Shown here piece by piece: positions 28,057 to 37,898 of a DNA stretch of 64,000 nucleotides (its first letter is position 1; each line of letters starts with the position of its first letter). The stretch is from Rheinheimera sp. A13L (lineage in GTDB: Bacteria > Pseudomonadota > Gammaproteobacteria > Enterobacterales > Alteromonadaceae). The stretch spans positions 28,141 to 92,140 of the forward strand of contig NZ_AFHI01000016.1 of the NCBI RefSeq assembly GCF_000217935.1, written 5' to 3'. Under the pieces are notes generated by a model, which saw only the letters and a program-made list of their open reading frames with translations, was not told the DNA's origin and did not search any database. A program made the position numbers and the translations under genes.

Positions 28057-28995
28057 ATGATGAACAATAAACTTGCATTGGTATTTCCGGGACAGGGTTC
28101 ACAAAGCGTCGGCATGTTAGCTGAACTTCACGCTGAGTTTGCGACTGTTCGCGACACCTTCGCCGAAGCTTCTGCTGCTTTAGGTTATGACTTATGGGCG
28201 CTGGTCGCCAACGGTCCTGATACAGAGCTTAATGAAACGCACCGTACTCAGCCTGCTTTATTAACAGCTTCTGTTGCTGTCTATCGGGTATGGCTGGAGC
28301 AGGGCGGCGCAACTCCTGCTTATTTAGCGGGTCACTCTTTAGGTGAATACTCCGCCTTAGTTTGTGCTGGTGTATTCAGCTTGGCTGATGCCGTCAAGCT
28401 GGTGGAAAAACGCGGTCAGTATATGCAACTGGCTGTGCCTGCTGGTACTGGTGCTATGTCGGCCATTATTGGTCTGGACGATGCATTGATTGCCAAAGCT
28501 TGCGCAGAAGCAGCACAAGGTGAAGTGGTTTCTCCTGTCAACTTCAACTCACCTGGTCAGGTGGTGATTGCTGGTAATAAAGCCGCAGTTGAACGTGCGA
28601 ATGAACTTTGTAAAGCCGCAGGTGCCAAACGTGCGCTGCCTTTACCTGTGTCTGTGCCGTCACACTGCGCTTTAATGAAGCCAGCAGCAGATAAACTGGC
28701 AGATGATTTAAACAGTATTTCGTTTCATACAGCTGTCATACCCGTAGTGAACAATGTCGACGTTGTTGCAGCTGCGGATGCTGAAGCTATTAAAGATGCC
28801 TTAGTGCGCCAGCTGTATAGCCCGGTGCGCTGGACAGAAAGTATTGAATTTTTAGCTGCTAAAGGCGTGGATACAGTGATTGAACTGGGCGCAGGCAAGG
28901 TATTAAGTGGCTTAATTAAACGTATTAACAAAGAACTGAACACTGCTTCAGTCACAGATGTAGCGTCGTTAAAAGACGCTTTAGCTGCAGAATAA
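28057..28995 (+). CDS. fabD: Malonyl-CoA:ACP transacylase
   Basis: 312 residues starting with two methionine codons. FPGQGSQSVGM near the start, nucleophile elbow GHSLGEYSA with Ser94, and His in VPSHCALM (about 203) are the FabD marks. It loads malonyl groups onto ACP. 28 bases after fabH and 15 before fabG. Confidence 0.97.
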   Translation: MMNNKLALVFPGQGSQSVGMLAELHAEFATVRDTFAEASAALGYDLWALVANGPDTELNETHRTQPALLTASVAVYRVWLEQGGATPAYLAGHSLGEYSALVCAGVFSLADAVKLVEKRGQYMQLAVPAGTGAMSAIIGLDDALIAKACAEAAQGEVVSPVNFNSPGQVVIAGNKAAVERANELCKAAGAKRALPLPVSVPSHCALMKPAADKLADDLNSISFHTAVIPVVNNVDVVAAADAEAIKDALVRQLYSPVRWTESIEFLAAKGVDTVIELGAGKVLSGLIKRINKELNTASVTDVASLKDALAAE

Positions 28996-29010
28996 AAGGC
29001 TGAACAGATT

Positions 29011-29760
29011 ATGACGACTCCATTTATTTCTTTAGAAGGTCAGGTAGCTTTAGTCACTGGTGCAAGCCGTGGTATTGGTCGTGCTATTGCTGAACAATTA
29101 GCCGCTTTAGGCGCTAAAGTGGTTGGAACTGCAACAACTGAATCAGGTGCTGCTGCTATTTCCGCTTATTTAGGTGACAAAGGTTTGGGCCTGGTGTTAA
29201 ATGTCGGCGATACCGCTTCTATTGAGCAGTGTTTAGAGACTATTAAAGCTCAGTTTGGTGATATTGATATTCTGGTGAACAACGCTGGTATTACGCGCGA
29301 TAACCTGTTGATGCGCATGAAAGAAGAAGAATGGTTCGACATCATGCAAACCAATTTGACATCAGTGTACCGTTTAAGTAAAGCTGTGCTGCGTAGCATG
29401 ATGAAAAAGCGTCACGGCCGGATCATCAGCATAGGTTCAGTAGTTGGTTCTATGGGGAATGCGGGTCAGACGAACTATGCTGCAGCGAAAGCGGGCGTGT
29501 TAGGTTTTACCAAGTCATTAGCTAAAGAAGTGGCCTCCCGTGGTATCACGGTGAACGCTGTTGCACCAGGTTTTATCGACACCGATATGACCAAAGAATT
29601 GTCAGAAGAGCAAAAAGAAGCAATTTTCAGCCAGGTCCCGGCGAATCGTCTGGGCCAGCCGGAAGAGATAGCAGCCGCTGTAGCCTTTTTGGCTTCAGGT
29701 CCGGCAGCCTATATTACGGGTGAAACCATTCATATCAACGGTGGTATGTATATGGTGTAA
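29011..29760 (+). CDS. fabG: 3-oxoacyl-ACP reductase
   Basis: 249 residues. NADP-binding TGASRGIG at 16-23, NNAG at 90-93, and the catalytic triad Ser143, Tyr156 and Lys160; C-terminal ITGETIHINGGMYM as in FabG. It performs the first reduction of each elongation cycle. The gap to acpP is unusually long (307 bases) and holds repeated sequence. Confidence 0.97.
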   Translation: MTTPFISLEGQVALVTGASRGIGRAIAEQLAALGAKVVGTATTESGAAAISAYLGDKGLGLVLNVGDTASIEQCLETIKAQFGDIDILVNNAGITRDNLLMRMKEEEWFDIMQTNLTSVYRLSKAVLRSMMKKRHGRIISIGSVVGSMGNAGQTNYAAAKAGVLGFTKSLAKEVASRGITVNAVAPGFIDTDMTKELSEEQKEAIFSQVPANRLGQPEEIAAAVAFLASGPAAYITGETIHINGGMYMV

Positions 29761-29778
29761 GCTTTTGCCCATGTGGCT

Positions 29779-29810
29779 GAAGTTGCAGTCAATAAAGCTG
29801 CGGTTTCAGG
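29779..29810 (+). repeat. Partial duplicate of the dispersed hairpin repeat end
   Basis: GAAGTTGCAGTCAATAAAG and the next bases to 29810 match the right end of copy B (29906-29936), so the fabG-acpP spacer holds one full and one partial copy in direct orientation. Confidence 0.65.
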
Positions 29811-29840
29811 AACTAAGGCAAGTTTGCCAAAGTCATTGGT

Positions 29841-29940
29841 GTCGCAGCGCGACGACAAGCGAAGAGTTCCCATGAACATAGTTATCTATGTGATTGGGAC
29901 GACAGAGCGCAGTCAACAAAGCTGCGGCTTCAAGGACAAA
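29841..29940 (+). repeat. Dispersed hairpin repeat, copy B, in the fabG-acpP spacer
   Basis: Contains GCAGCGCGACGACAAGC, TCCCATGAACATAG, loop TTAT, CTATGTGATTGGGA and GCAGTCAACAAAGCTGCGGC. Inverted relative to copy A near yceD. The outer stem pair is T-A here but C-G in copy A, a compensating change. The whole 29761-30067 spacer has no credible gene. Confidence 0.8.
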
Positions 29941-30067
29941 GGCAAATGGTTTGACCAGCAGGAAAAGCGAAGTGCTTTGCTTGCAACAAATCAGGCTTAC
30001 GCATAAACTAGCCGCCACACAAAATTGCACCAATTGTTGCGATTTACATGAGAAAAAGGAAGAAAAG

Positions 30068-30304
30068 ATGAGCAACATCGAAGAACGCGTTAAAAAAATT
30101 ATCATCGAGCAGTTAGGCGTTAAAGAAGAAGAAGTGAAGCACGAATCTTCTTTCGTTGACGATTTAGGCGCTGACTCTCTGGACACAGTAGAATTAGTTA
30201 TGGCTCTGGAAGAAGAATTCGACACAGAGATCCCAGACGAAGAAGCTGAAAAAATTACAACGGTACAGTCTGCTATCGACTATATCAAGGCCCACGCTGA
30301 GTAA
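30068..30304 (+). CDS. acpP: Acyl carrier protein
   Basis: 78 residues starting at [10 protein letters not shown], with AAGGAAG upstream. The phosphopantetheine site is Ser37 in [10 protein letters not shown], surrounded by the acidic helix II. It carries growing acyl chains for the Fab, PlsX and lipid A enzymes. A strong terminator follows directly. The long repeat-bearing spacer upstream may hold its own promoter, since ACP is needed in excess. Confidence 0.98.
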   Translation: MSNIEERVKKIIIEQLGVKEEEVKHESSFVDDLGADSLDTVELVMALEEEFDTEIPDEEAEKITTVQSAIDYIKAHAE

Positions 30305-30320
30305 GCGTTGAGCTGACAAA

Positions 30321-30350
30321 ACGGGTAGCCTCTGCTACCCGTTTTTGTTT
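30321..30350 (+). terminator. Intrinsic terminator after acpP
   Basis: Stem ACGGGTAGC/GCTACCCGT with loop CTCT followed by TTTTGTTT. It lies between acpP and fabF, so fabF is read by read-through or its own promoter. Confidence 0.92.
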
Positions 30351-30428
30351 CTGAAGCTGTCTGCTACGTACTAAATGCAGGAGTGGATTGACAGCTTTAA
30401 AGATTATTTTTCGACTGCGGAGGATTCT

Positions 30429-31667
30429 GTGGCAAAACGTCGAGTGGTTGTGACGGGCTTAGGTATGCTAACGCCCCTGGGGAACGATGTAACGTCGACC
30501 TGGCAGGCTTTATTACAAGGTCAAAGTGGAATAGCGCTGTTTGATCATATTGATCCAGAGGCTTACACCACCAAATTTGCAGGTTTAGTCAAAAATTTTG
30601 ACGTCGAACAGTTTTTCCCGGCCAAAGAAGCCAAAAAAATGGATTTATTTATCCAGTACGGAGTGGCTGCCGGTGTGCAGGCCTTTCGGGATTCCGGACT
30701 GGAAATTAACGAAGAAAACGCCGAACGTATTGGTGTTGCTGTAGGTTCAGGCATTGGTGGTTTAGGTTTAATTGAAGAAAACCACACCAAATTATTGAAC
30801 AGCGGCCCACGTCGTTTATCGCCGTTTTTTGTGCCTTCTACCATTATCAACATGATTTCCGGTCATTTATCCATTATGTTAGGTCTGCAAGGTCCAAATA
30901 TCAGTATTGTGACCGCTTGTACTACAGGTGTGCATAACATTGGTCAGGCCGCCCGTATGATTGCTTACGGTGATGCGGACGCGATGATTGCAGGTGGTGC
31001 AGAAAAAGCATCGACCACTTTAGGTATGGGTGGCTTTGGTGCAGCCCGTGCTTTATCAACCCGTAACGACGCGCCTCAACAGGCCAGCCGTCCATGGGAT
31101 AAAGACCGTGATGGTTTTGTATTAGGCGATGGCGCTGGTGTGGTAGTACTGGAAGAGTATGAACATGCCAAAGCCCGTGGCGCTAAGATTTACGCAGAGC
31201 TGGTCGGTTTTGGTATGAGTGGTGATGCTTATCATATGACATCTCCTCCAGAGAATGGTCGTGGTGCTGCTTTGGCGATGAAAAATGCCTTGCGTGATGC
31301 CGGCGTGAACGCTGAGCAAGTGCAATACATTAACGCTCATGGTACCTCTACGCCAGCAGGTGACATTGCTGAAACTATGGCGATTAAATCTATTTTTGGT
31401 GCTAAACCAGAAGGATTAATGGTCAGTTCCAGCAAGTCGATGATGGGGCACTTGTTAGGTGCTGCGGGTTCTGTTGAATCCATCATTACGATTTTGTCCC
31501 TGATCGACCAGAAAGTATCACCAACCATCAACCTGGATAATCCGGATGAAGGTTGTGACTTAGACTATGTGCCGCATACGGCCCGCGACTCCAAAATGGA
31601 ATATGCTTTATGTAATTCTTTTGGTTTTGGTGGTACTAACGGTTCTATTCTGTTTAAGAAAATCTAA
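30429..31667 (+). CDS. fabF: 3-oxoacyl-ACP synthase II
   Basis: 412 residues from GTG at 30429, chosen because GGAGG lies six bases upstream and the length matches E. coli FabF; the frame extends 18 codons further. Catalytic Cys164 (TACTTGVHN), His in [11 protein letters not shown] (about 304) and His in [10 protein letters not shown] (about 341). It elongates acyl-ACP, including the temperature-sensitive step to C18:1. A hairpin follows the stop. Confidence 0.96.
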   Translation: MAKRRVVVTGLGMLTPLGNDVTSTWQALLQGQSGIALFDHIDPEAYTTKFAGLVKNFDVEQFFPAKEAKKMDLFIQYGVAAGVQAFRDSGLEINEENAERIGVAVGSGIGGLGLIEENHTKLLNSGPRRLSPFFVPSTIINMISGHLSIMLGLQGPNISIVTACTTGVHNIGQAARMIAYGDADAMIAGGAEKASTTLGMGGFGAARALSTRNDAPQQASRPWDKDRDGFVLGDGAGVVVLEEYEHAKARGAKIYAELVGFGMSGDAYHMTSPPENGRGAALAMKNALRDAGVNAEQVQYINAHGTSTPAGDIAETMAIKSIFGAKPEGLMVSSSKSMMGHLLGAAGSVESIITILSLIDQKVSPTINLDNPDEGCDLDYVPHTARDSKMEYALCNSFGFGGTNGSILFKKI

Positions 31668-31673
31668 AACTTT

Positions 31674-31699
31674 GGGGTCAGAGCTTCCACTCTGACCCC
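31674..31699. terminator. Hairpin after fabF
   Basis: Ten-base perfect stem GGGGTCAGAG/CTCTGACCCC with a six-base loop, 6 bases after the fabF stop. It lacks a long U-run (TTATC), so it may be a weak terminator or a 3' stabiliser. A similar core (GGTCAGAG/CTCTGACC) occurs at 49377. Confidence 0.6.
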
Positions 31700-31815
31700 T
31701 TATCTGCGTTATCCATTTTGAGTCTGAACCATGACTCGGCCTCTGCATTCCCAAAGTCACTGATTTCAGGCATACTTTCGGCCAGAATTTTTTCAAATGA
31801 TGTGGACTGGCATTG

Positions 31816-32580
31816 ATGCTTTACCTACAGGCTCCCAACAGCACAGATCGCAGTTTTCAGTATGGTGACGGACTTTTTACCACAGTGCGGGTAAAAGACG
31901 GCAAAGTCATGTTGTGGGATTTGCATCTAAAACGTTTGGAGTCGGGCGCCAGACGTTTGCTTATTGGCGATTTTGATACACATGAACTGACCAGAAAAGT
32001 ACAGCAAAGTATTTCAGCGTCAGAGCAAGTGATTAAAGTACTGATCAGTCGTGGTCAGGCAGGCCGGGGTTATAGTCCACAAGGTATTGAATCGCCTTGC
32101 TGTTATATCAGTACTGCAGCTCTACCTGATTACACCAATTGGCAACAGCAAGGTATTCGCCTGGGGGTGGCACAATTTAAACTGGCACAGCAACCTGCTT
32201 TGGCGGGTTTAAAACACAACAACAGGCTGGAACAGGTGCTGATCAAAGCCGAATTAGCTCAAAGCGGTTTTGATGAACTTGTGGTTCTGGATCAATGTGG
32301 CGCTGTGATTGAAGTGTCAGCCGCCAATCTGATGTTTTGTAAAAACGGCCCGTGGTTTACGCCGCAGTTGGATCAGGCTGGTGTCTGTGGGGTTATGCGT
32401 CAACATTTGATGGCTCATCTCCTGGTCACCGAAGGCAACTTTAGCCTTGTTGATCTGCAGCAAGCCGATGCCCTATTGATTTGTAATGCCCTGATGGGTG
32501 TAGTGCCGGTGAAGGAATTTGTCGGGCAAACTAAAAATATCGAACTGGTACGTCAGTTTGTCAGCGGAGTTGAGCTTTGA
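31816..32580 (+). CDS. pabC: Aminodeoxychorismate lyase
   Basis: 254 residues from ATG at 31816; TTG at 31813 is also in frame. Fold-type IV PLP enzyme: FQYGDGLFTTVRV near the start, catalytic Lys in GLKHNNRLEQ (about 138), and SAANLMF in the cofactor loop. It makes 4-aminobenzoate for folate. Its stop overlaps the TTG start of mltG. Confidence 0.94.
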   Translation: MLYLQAPNSTDRSFQYGDGLFTTVRVKDGKVMLWDLHLKRLESGARRLLIGDFDTHELTRKVQQSISASEQVIKVLISRGQAGRGYSPQGIESPCCYISTAALPDYTNWQQQGIRLGVAQFKLAQQPALAGLKHNNRLEQVLIKAELAQSGFDELVVLDQCGAVIEVSAANLMFCKNGPWFTPQLDQAGVCGVMRQHLMAHLLVTEGNFSLVDLQQADALLICNALMGVVPVKEFVGQTKNIELVRQFVSGVEL

Positions 32581-33617
32581 TCCGAACTTTATTTGTTGTC
32601 CTGTTAGTTGCGCTGCTTAGTTATCTGGGGTTAAGTCATGTATGGCAACAGTACAGCCAAAGCACTTTGCCGCTGACTGAAGCTTATATCGAAATTAAAG
32701 CGGGCGACAGCGCGATGAAGCTGTGTCGTAACTGGCAGCAACAACAGCTGCTGAGTAACGCCCAGTGCCGTTGGTTGTCCATTTACTTACGTATGCACCC
32801 TGAATTGGCCAAACTACATCAGGGCGTATACAGGGTACCGCAGGATCAAAAGCCAACCCGCTTATTACAAATGCTGCATTTATTCGCCAGTGGCAAAGTG
32901 GCGCAGTTTTCTTTTAGCATCAAAGAAGGGGAAACCTTAAGCCAAAGCTTAAAACGTTTAGCCGAAGCAGAATATTTAAAACACGATCTGACCGAAGATA
33001 CGGATATGGTCGCTTTGGCTGTCTGGCCAGAAAGCTGGGGTGAAAAACCAATCAATGCCGAAGCGCTGTTTTTTGCTGAAACTTATAATTACACCGCCAA
33101 CAGCACCAGCACCGAATTATTAAAACGCGCTAACCAGTTGTTGCTGCAACGTTTACAACAGGCCTGGGATAGTCGTCAGCCTCAATTGCCCTACAAAACC
33201 CCCTATGAGCTGTTGATCATGGCTTCTATTATCGAAAAAGAAAGTGGCCACGAACCCGAAAAACCGCTTGTCAGTTCGGTGTTTGTCAATCGCTTAGCGC
33301 TTCGTATGAGACTACAAACAGACCCAACTGTTATTTATGGTTTGGGGGATAGTTTTAATGGCGATATCACCAGAGCTGATTTACGTAATCCACATCCTTA
33401 TAATACGTACCAGCATTTTGGTTTACCGCCAGGCCCTATAGCTGCGCCAAGTGGCAGTTCTATTATCGCCGCAGCTCAACCAGCGCAAAGTGACTGGTTG
33501 TATTTTGTCTCCAAAGGGGATGGAACTCATCAGTTTTCCCGCACTCTGGCAGAGCATAATGCTGCAGTGCGGCAATATATTTTAAGCAAGAGAATGTTGG
33601 AAAAGAAAAAACCATGA
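32577..33617 (+). CDS. mltG: Endolytic murein transglycosylase
   Basis: 346 residues starting at TTG, with CGGAG eight bases upstream and four-base overlap with pabC. One N-terminal transmembrane segment (about 3-22), a LysM-like region, then the YceG catalytic domain with Glu in [11 protein letters not shown] and [11 protein letters not shown]. MltG cuts nascent glycan strands and sets their length. pabC-mltG-tmk-holB is the conserved order. Confidence 0.95.
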   Translation: MIRTLFVVLLVALLSYLGLSHVWQQYSQSTLPLTEAYIEIKAGDSAMKLCRNWQQQQLLSNAQCRWLSIYLRMHPELAKLHQGVYRVPQDQKPTRLLQMLHLFASGKVAQFSFSIKEGETLSQSLKRLAEAEYLKHDLTEDTDMVALAVWPESWGEKPINAEALFFAETYNYTANSTSTELLKRANQLLLQRLQQAWDSRQPQLPYKTPYELLIMASIIEKESGHEPEKPLVSSVFVNRLALRMRLQTDPTVIYGLGDSFNGDITRADLRNPHPYNTYQHFGLPPGPIAAPSGSSIIAAAQPAQSDWLYFVSKGDGTHQFSRTLAEHNAAVRQYILSKRMLEKKKP

Positions 33618-34285
33618 CAACTTCAGGTCGTTTTATTGTAGTGGAAGGGCTGGAAGGTGCCGGTAAAACCAGTGCTATCCGCACTATTCAACAATGGCTG
33701 AACGAACATCAGATCCCATTTATCAGTACCCGTGAACCTGGTGGTACGCCTTTAGCTGAACAAATACGCACTATAGTCAAACAAGTGCAGGATGAAAAAG
33801 TAGCACCTGAAACCGAGCTTTTATTGATGTACGCCTCCCGGGTGCAACTGGTCAAAACAGTGATCCAGCCCGCTTTGCAGCAAGGCAATTGGGTACTGGG
33901 CGATCGCCACGATTTATCATCACGGGCTTATCAGGGAGGCGGCCGTCAACTGGATGAAACCCTGATTAACAGCATCCGTCAGGTGGTTTTAGGGAATTTA
34001 AAGCCGGATTTAACGCTGTATCTGGATATAGATCCGGCCATCGGCTTACAACGTGCTCAGGCCCGGGGTGAGCTGGACCGCATTGAATTAGAGCAACTGG
34101 CGTTTTTCCAGCGCACCCGTGCTAAGTATCAACAAATCGCAGCCACTGAAGCCAATATAGTTACTATTGATGCCAGCCAGTCGATGCAGCAGGTGCAACA
34201 GCAAATTCTGGATGCGTTGCAACAAGCTTATCAAAACGGGTCTTTAAGCTGTGATGCAAAGGCGGATCTTAACCCTGATGTCTGA
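33614..34285 (+). CDS. tmk: Thymidylate kinase
   Basis: 223 residues. P-loop GLEGAGKT at 12-19, DR(H) motif in [17 protein letters not shown], and the lid RGELDRIE. It phosphorylates dTMP to dTDP. ATGA overlap with mltG and an eight-base overlap with holB show tight coupling. Confidence 0.96.
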   Translation: MTTSGRFIVVEGLEGAGKTSAIRTIQQWLNEHQIPFISTREPGGTPLAEQIRTIVKQVQDEKVAPETELLLMYASRVQLVKTVIQPALQQGNWVLGDRHDLSSRAYQGGGRQLDETLINSIRQVVLGNLKPDLTLYLDIDPAIGLQRAQARGELDRIELEQLAFFQRTRAKYQQIAATEANIVTIDASQSMQQVQQQILDALQQAYQNGSLSCDAKADLNPDV

Positions 34286-35183
34286 TTTTCCCTGGCTGGA
34301 CTCTTACCAATACAAACTGACTGAATTGGCAGAAGCAGGGCATTTGCATCATGCGATATTGCTGACAGGCCCTGTAGGTATTGGCAAGTTAGCTCTGGCC
34401 AAGCGTCTGGCAGCCTATTTGCTCTGTAAAACACCACAGAAGCAGTTACCTTGTGGTTTATGCAAAAGTTGCCAGCTAATGGCATCCGGCCATCACCCGG
34501 ATCTGTGGCAATTGCCTACTGAAGGCAGCAGCAGTATTGGCGTTGATCCTATACGTGCGCTTGGTCAGTTTATGCAGGGCGCTTCACAACAAGGTGGGGT
34601 GAAGCTGGCGCTTATTCCGCATGCCGAGTTAATGACGGAAGCCGCAGCCAATGCGTTATTAAAAACACTGGAAGAGCCACCGCAAAACAGTTTTCTGATC
34701 TTGCAAAGTGCCCATCCGGCTCAGCTGTTGCCAACTATCTTAAGTCGTTGCCAAAGCTGGGCTTTAGCTCCTGTCTATGGCGAACAGATAGAACACTGGT
34801 TGCAGGAGCACAGCAGCAGACCTGTGCCTGATTTTTTGCTGCAATATGTCGGTGGTGCGCCTTTATTAGCGCTGAAGTTGCTGGAAAACGACGAAGCAGC
34901 AGCAATTTCTGCACAATTGGTTATGCTGAAGAAGTTCGTGTCCGCTCAGTTGGATATGTATGAGCTGCTGGCGCATTTGCCGGATACAGAACAATTACCT
35001 TCCACCTTATTCTGGTTTGTACGACAGGAGCTGTGGAACAGAGGCAAAGAGATGCAGCTGAAACATCATCAGTTGTTGTTGTCTTTACAACAATGGGGCC
35101 GTGACCGGCAGTTGATCACTGGGCAAAATGCCACGCTGAATTTATCGGCCTTGTTAGTGCAACTCCGTTCTGCTTTGTTGTAA
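34278..35183 (+). CDS. holB: DNA polymerase III subunit delta prime
   Basis: 301 residues from ATG at 34278, overlapping tmk by eight bases; nine upstream codons in frame are within tmk. AAA+ clamp-loader fold with [12 protein letters not shown], a zinc module ([19 protein letters not shown]), sensor-1-like LLKTLEEPP and ILSRCQ (SRC motif). The P-loop is present although delta prime does not hydrolyse ATP in E. coli. Confidence 0.95.
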   Translation: MSDFPWLDSYQYKLTELAEAGHLHHAILLTGPVGIGKLALAKRLAAYLLCKTPQKQLPCGLCKSCQLMASGHHPDLWQLPTEGSSSIGVDPIRALGQFMQGASQQGGVKLALIPHAELMTEAAANALLKTLEEPPQNSFLILQSAHPAQLLPTILSRCQSWALAPVYGEQIEHWLQEHSSRPVPDFLLQYVGGAPLLALKLLENDEAAAISAQLVMLKKFVSAQLDMYELLAHLPDTEQLPSTLFWFVRQELWNRGKEMQLKHHQLLLSLQQWGRDRQLITGQNATLNLSALLVQLRSALL

Positions 35184-35195
35184 CAGGAGCCTGTT

Positions 35196-35522
35196 GTGGA
35201 CGAAATTACACTGGATTTTACTGAGCTGAAAGAGCTGTATCGCTGCTATATGCCGTTTCTGAAAAATGGTGGCTTATTTGTACGCACAGCGAGGCCTTAT
35301 CGTATGGGGCATTCATTGTCTTTGGTTGTGACTTTACCTGATGCGCTCGAGCCGGTAAGAGTATCCGGCAAAGTCGCCTGGCTGACACCCCAAGGTGCGC
35401 AAAGCTCGACACCAGCCGGTATTGGTGTGGCTTTTATTGACGATAAGTTTCAGCTGCAGGATAAAATTGAGAAACTACTGGGTGGTATGCTCGATTCGAC
35501 TGAACCTACGTACAGCCTTTAG
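35196..35522 (+). CDS. pilZ: Type IV pilus assembly protein PilZ
   Basis: 108 residues from GTG with ACAGGAG upstream. The sequence follows the short PilZ of Pseudomonas: YMPFLKNGGLFVRTARPYRM, LVVTLPD, VSGKVAWLTPQGAQ, AGIGVAFI. This orphan PilZ class lacks the RxxxR motif for c-di-GMP and works with PilB/FimX in pilus extension. Location directly after holB is also conserved in Pseudomonas. Confidence 0.92.
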   Translation: MDEITLDFTELKELYRCYMPFLKNGGLFVRTARPYRMGHSLSLVVTLPDALEPVRVSGKVAWLTPQGAQSSTPAGIGVAFIDDKFQLQDKIEKLLGGMLDSTEPTYSL

Positions 35523-35562
35523 AGTTCAGTGGTTGTTTTAACTATTTTTTTGGAGAAATCTT

Positions 35563-36342
35563 TTGTTTGTTGATTCACATTGCCACCTCGATCGCCTTGA
35601 ATGGGATAAATTAGCCCTGACCTTACCAGAAGTTTTACAGCAAGCTACGGCTGCCAAAGTAGAACATATGCTTTGTGTCTCGGTCAGTCTGAAAGAATTC
35701 CCCGCGATGAAACAACTGGTGGCTGCTTATCCGCAAGTGTCAGTATCCTGTGGTGAACACCCGCTGCATCAGGAAGATCAAATTGATGCTGAACTGCTGC
35801 GCCGTTATTGCGCTGATCCTGCGGTAGTGGCTGTAGGAGAGACGGGCCTGGATTATTTTTACAGCCCGGACAGCAAAGCTATTCAACAGGACGCTTTTGT
35901 TGCTCATGTAGCTGTAGGTCGTGAATTAAAAAAGCCTTTGATCGTGCATACCCGCGATGCCAGAGCTGATACCTTAAATTTATTGCGCTCCGGTGGTGCT
36001 GCCGATTGTGGTGGTGTTTTGCATTGTTTTACAGAAGACTGGGATACTGCAAAAGCAGCGCTGGATTTAGGTTTTTATATTTCGTTATCCGGCATTGTCA
36101 CCTTTCGAAACGCCGATGAACTGCGTTCAGTGGCACGACAAATCCCAGCGGATCGCCTGTTGATTGAAACCGACTCGCCTTATTTAGCCCCAGTGCCTTA
36201 TCGTGGAAAAACCAATCAGCCCGCTTATGTCAGCGCTGTTGCCGCTTGTATTGCTGAGCAACGTAATGTCAGCATTGAACAACTCGCAGAACAAACGACT
36301 GAAAATTTTTATCAGCTGTTTCAATCGGTTAAAAGAGTCTAA
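35563..36342 (+). CDS. tatD: TatD family metal-dependent DNase
   Basis: 259 residues from TTG at 35563, with TGGAGAA six bases upstream. TIM-barrel amidohydrolase motifs: DSHCHLD at the start, GETGLDYFY, VHTRDA, HCFTED and ETDSPYLAP. It corresponds to YcfH in the E. coli order (holB-ycfH). TatD enzymes are 3'-5' exonucleases or AP endonucleases. It ends the long core block. Confidence 0.93.
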   Translation: MFVDSHCHLDRLEWDKLALTLPEVLQQATAAKVEHMLCVSVSLKEFPAMKQLVAAYPQVSVSCGEHPLHQEDQIDAELLRRYCADPAVVAVGETGLDYFYSPDSKAIQQDAFVAHVAVGRELKKPLIVHTRDARADTLNLLRSGGAADCGGVLHCFTEDWDTAKAALDLGFYISLSGIVTFRNADELRSVARQIPADRLLIETDSPYLAPVPYRGKTNQPAYVSAVAACIAEQRNVSIEQLAEQTTENFYQLFQSVKRV

Positions 36343-36356
36343 TTGATGAGAAAAGT

Positions 36357-36386
36357 AGCCCAGAATCAAATGATTCATTCTGGGCT
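36357..36386 (+). terminator. Hairpin after tatD
   Basis: AGCCCAGAAT/ATTCTGGGCT, 10 bp with 10-base loop; an inner GAATCA/TGATTC pairing is an alternative. A second small hairpin GGCTCAT/ATGAGCC follows near 36395. No U-run. Confidence 0.55.
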
Positions 36387-36806
36387 TAGGGGAATGGCTC
36401 ATCTAAATGAGCCGTGCGCTATACGGAACCAAAGAGGACAAACAGGTTACTTACAGGTTTTCAGTGTAGACAAGGCTTCTGAAATTTTCCTGTATGTCTC
36501 TTTGTTTTAAGTGATTCAATCCGAAACAGAAGTCAAAACTTATCCTGATCTTATACCTGCGTTATCCCCAGCTTATTCACTCCGCCTCAGGACTGGTAAG
36601 CTTTTGCTCACTAAAAAAGACAAATGCCACAAATTCGCTATAGAAGCCAAAGCTTTTACAAATCATTAATGTTAGAAAAAATTAATCTAATAAAAACTGC
36701 AAAGTCATCAGTTAAAGCAGAGGTTAAAACTGCTGTTTTATCAGATTGGGGCATGCGAGAGATTGCAGAGGTTTTGTTGGTAGTGAGTTTGCCAGTCACG
36801 AGAGTT
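36387..36806. other. Non-coding stretch between tatD and the CNNM gene
   Basis: AT-rich, without a credible gene. An open frame at 36624-36848 runs into the terminator of the opposite gene and has no ribosome site. No repeat or RNA gene recognised. Confidence 0.6.
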
Positions 36807-36841
36807 AAAAAAAAGGGCGCTCTGAAATGTTCAGGAGCGCC
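36807..36841 (-). terminator. Intrinsic terminator of the CNNM gene
   Basis: On the minus strand: GGCGCTC, a bulge, TGAA/TTCA inner pairs and GAGCGCC, followed by a run of eight T. Lies 20 bases after the stop of the CNNM gene. Confidence 0.88.
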
Positions 36842-36860
36842 GGATTGAACTGTGCAGGTT

Positions 36861-37898
36861 TTATCCTTGCTGACTTTTATCGTCGCTAAGCTGCTTTTGT
36901 TTATGTTCCCAACGGCGTTTGGCAAAACGTCGCATGTTTGGAATATCGTCTGTTTCATCCATAATAGGCTGACCAATGATGGACTCAATCACGTCTTCCA
37001 TAGTGACCAGACCCATCCAGCTCCCGTATTCATCATAAACCAATGCCATATGCTGACGTTCCCGGATCAACTGTGACATCAGTTGTTCCACATTCAGCAT
37101 ATCTGAAATCACTTTCACAGGTTTCATAATGTCGGCAGCGGTTTGTTCTTCGCTGAATTCCAGCATGTCGTAACGAAATACTATACCCAGAGGGGCTTCA
37201 TCATTATCCAGCACAGGATAACGTGAAAAACGGTCTTTTTTAACGCGTTCTACTAAAGATGATAAGGCTTCATCTGGCTTAGCGGATTCACAAACAGTGC
37301 GTGGTGTCATAATCTCGCGCACTTTAATGTCATGTAAATCAAGAATATTTGCTATGACCCTTTGTTCATCTTCATCGAGTTTATTGAGCTCGCGGCCTAA
37401 TATAGTCAGTGCTTTGATTTCCTGACGTAAATCATGATCATGGTGTCCACCGCCAAACAGCTTCATGACCTGGTCTGATAACCAGATAAAAGGTTTCAGA
37501 ATAAAAATCATGCCGTTGAGCAGGGTAGGTAAAACCGGAGCCAAACTTGGCCAATAGCGGGCACCAATAGTTTTAGGTAATATTTCTGACAACACCAGTA
37601 TCAGCAGCGTCATGATGGCTGAGGCAATACCCAGATAACCGTCACCAAAAACTACAGTCACCTGAGCACCTACACCAGTGGCTCCCACTGTATGAGCTAC
37701 TGTGTTTAATGTCAGGATCGCAGCCAGAGGCTGGTCAATTTTCTCTTTAAGAGCTTTCAGTTTTTCGTACAGCTTGGGTTGAGTCAGTTTTTGCTGGGCA
37801 ATGTAGCTGGGCGTGATAGATAACAACGCTGCTTCAAGGATAGAACAGATAAAAGATACTGAAATTGATAAAACCACAAACGCAATTAGTAAACTCAT
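36861..37898 (-). CDS. CNNM transmembrane/CBS domain protein (DUF21)
   Basis: 345 residues. The first 180 hold the DUF21/CNNM membrane domain (four hydrophobic segments; motif LSEILPKTIGARYW). A CBS pair follows (about 205-320: IMTPRTVCESA, RYPVLDNDEAPLGIVF, LVYDEYGSWMGLVTMEDVIESIIG). It lacks the C-terminal CorC_HlyC domain of longer paralogues and ends in a basic tail. CNNM/CorC proteins are linked to magnesium or sodium export, with CBS domains binding Mg-ATP. Direction here is unproven. Confidence 0.87.
   Translation of the reverse strand: MSLLIAFVVLSISVSFICSILEAALLSITPSYIAQQKLTQPKLYEKLKALKEKIDQPLAAILTLNTVAHTVGATGVGAQVTVVFGDGYLGIASAIMTLLILVLSEILPKTIGARYWPSLAPVLPTLLNGMIFILKPFIWLSDQVMKLFGGGHHDHDLRQEIKALTILGRELNKLDEDEQRVIANILDLHDIKVREIMTPRTVCESAKPDEALSSLVERVKKDRFSRYPVLDNDEAPLGIVFRYDMLEFSEEQTAADIMKPVKVISDMLNVEQLMSQLIRERQHMALVYDEYGSWMGLVTMEDVIESIIGQPIMDETDDIPNMRRFAKRRWEHKQKQLSDDKSQQG

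Noticed and set aside
29773..30006. 77-codon open frame between fabG and acpP
   Set aside because: It consists of the dispersed repeat, has no ribosome site and no protein-like composition.
36624..36848. 74-codon open frame downstream of tatD
   Set aside because: It runs through the terminator of the opposite CNNM gene and lacks a ribosome site.
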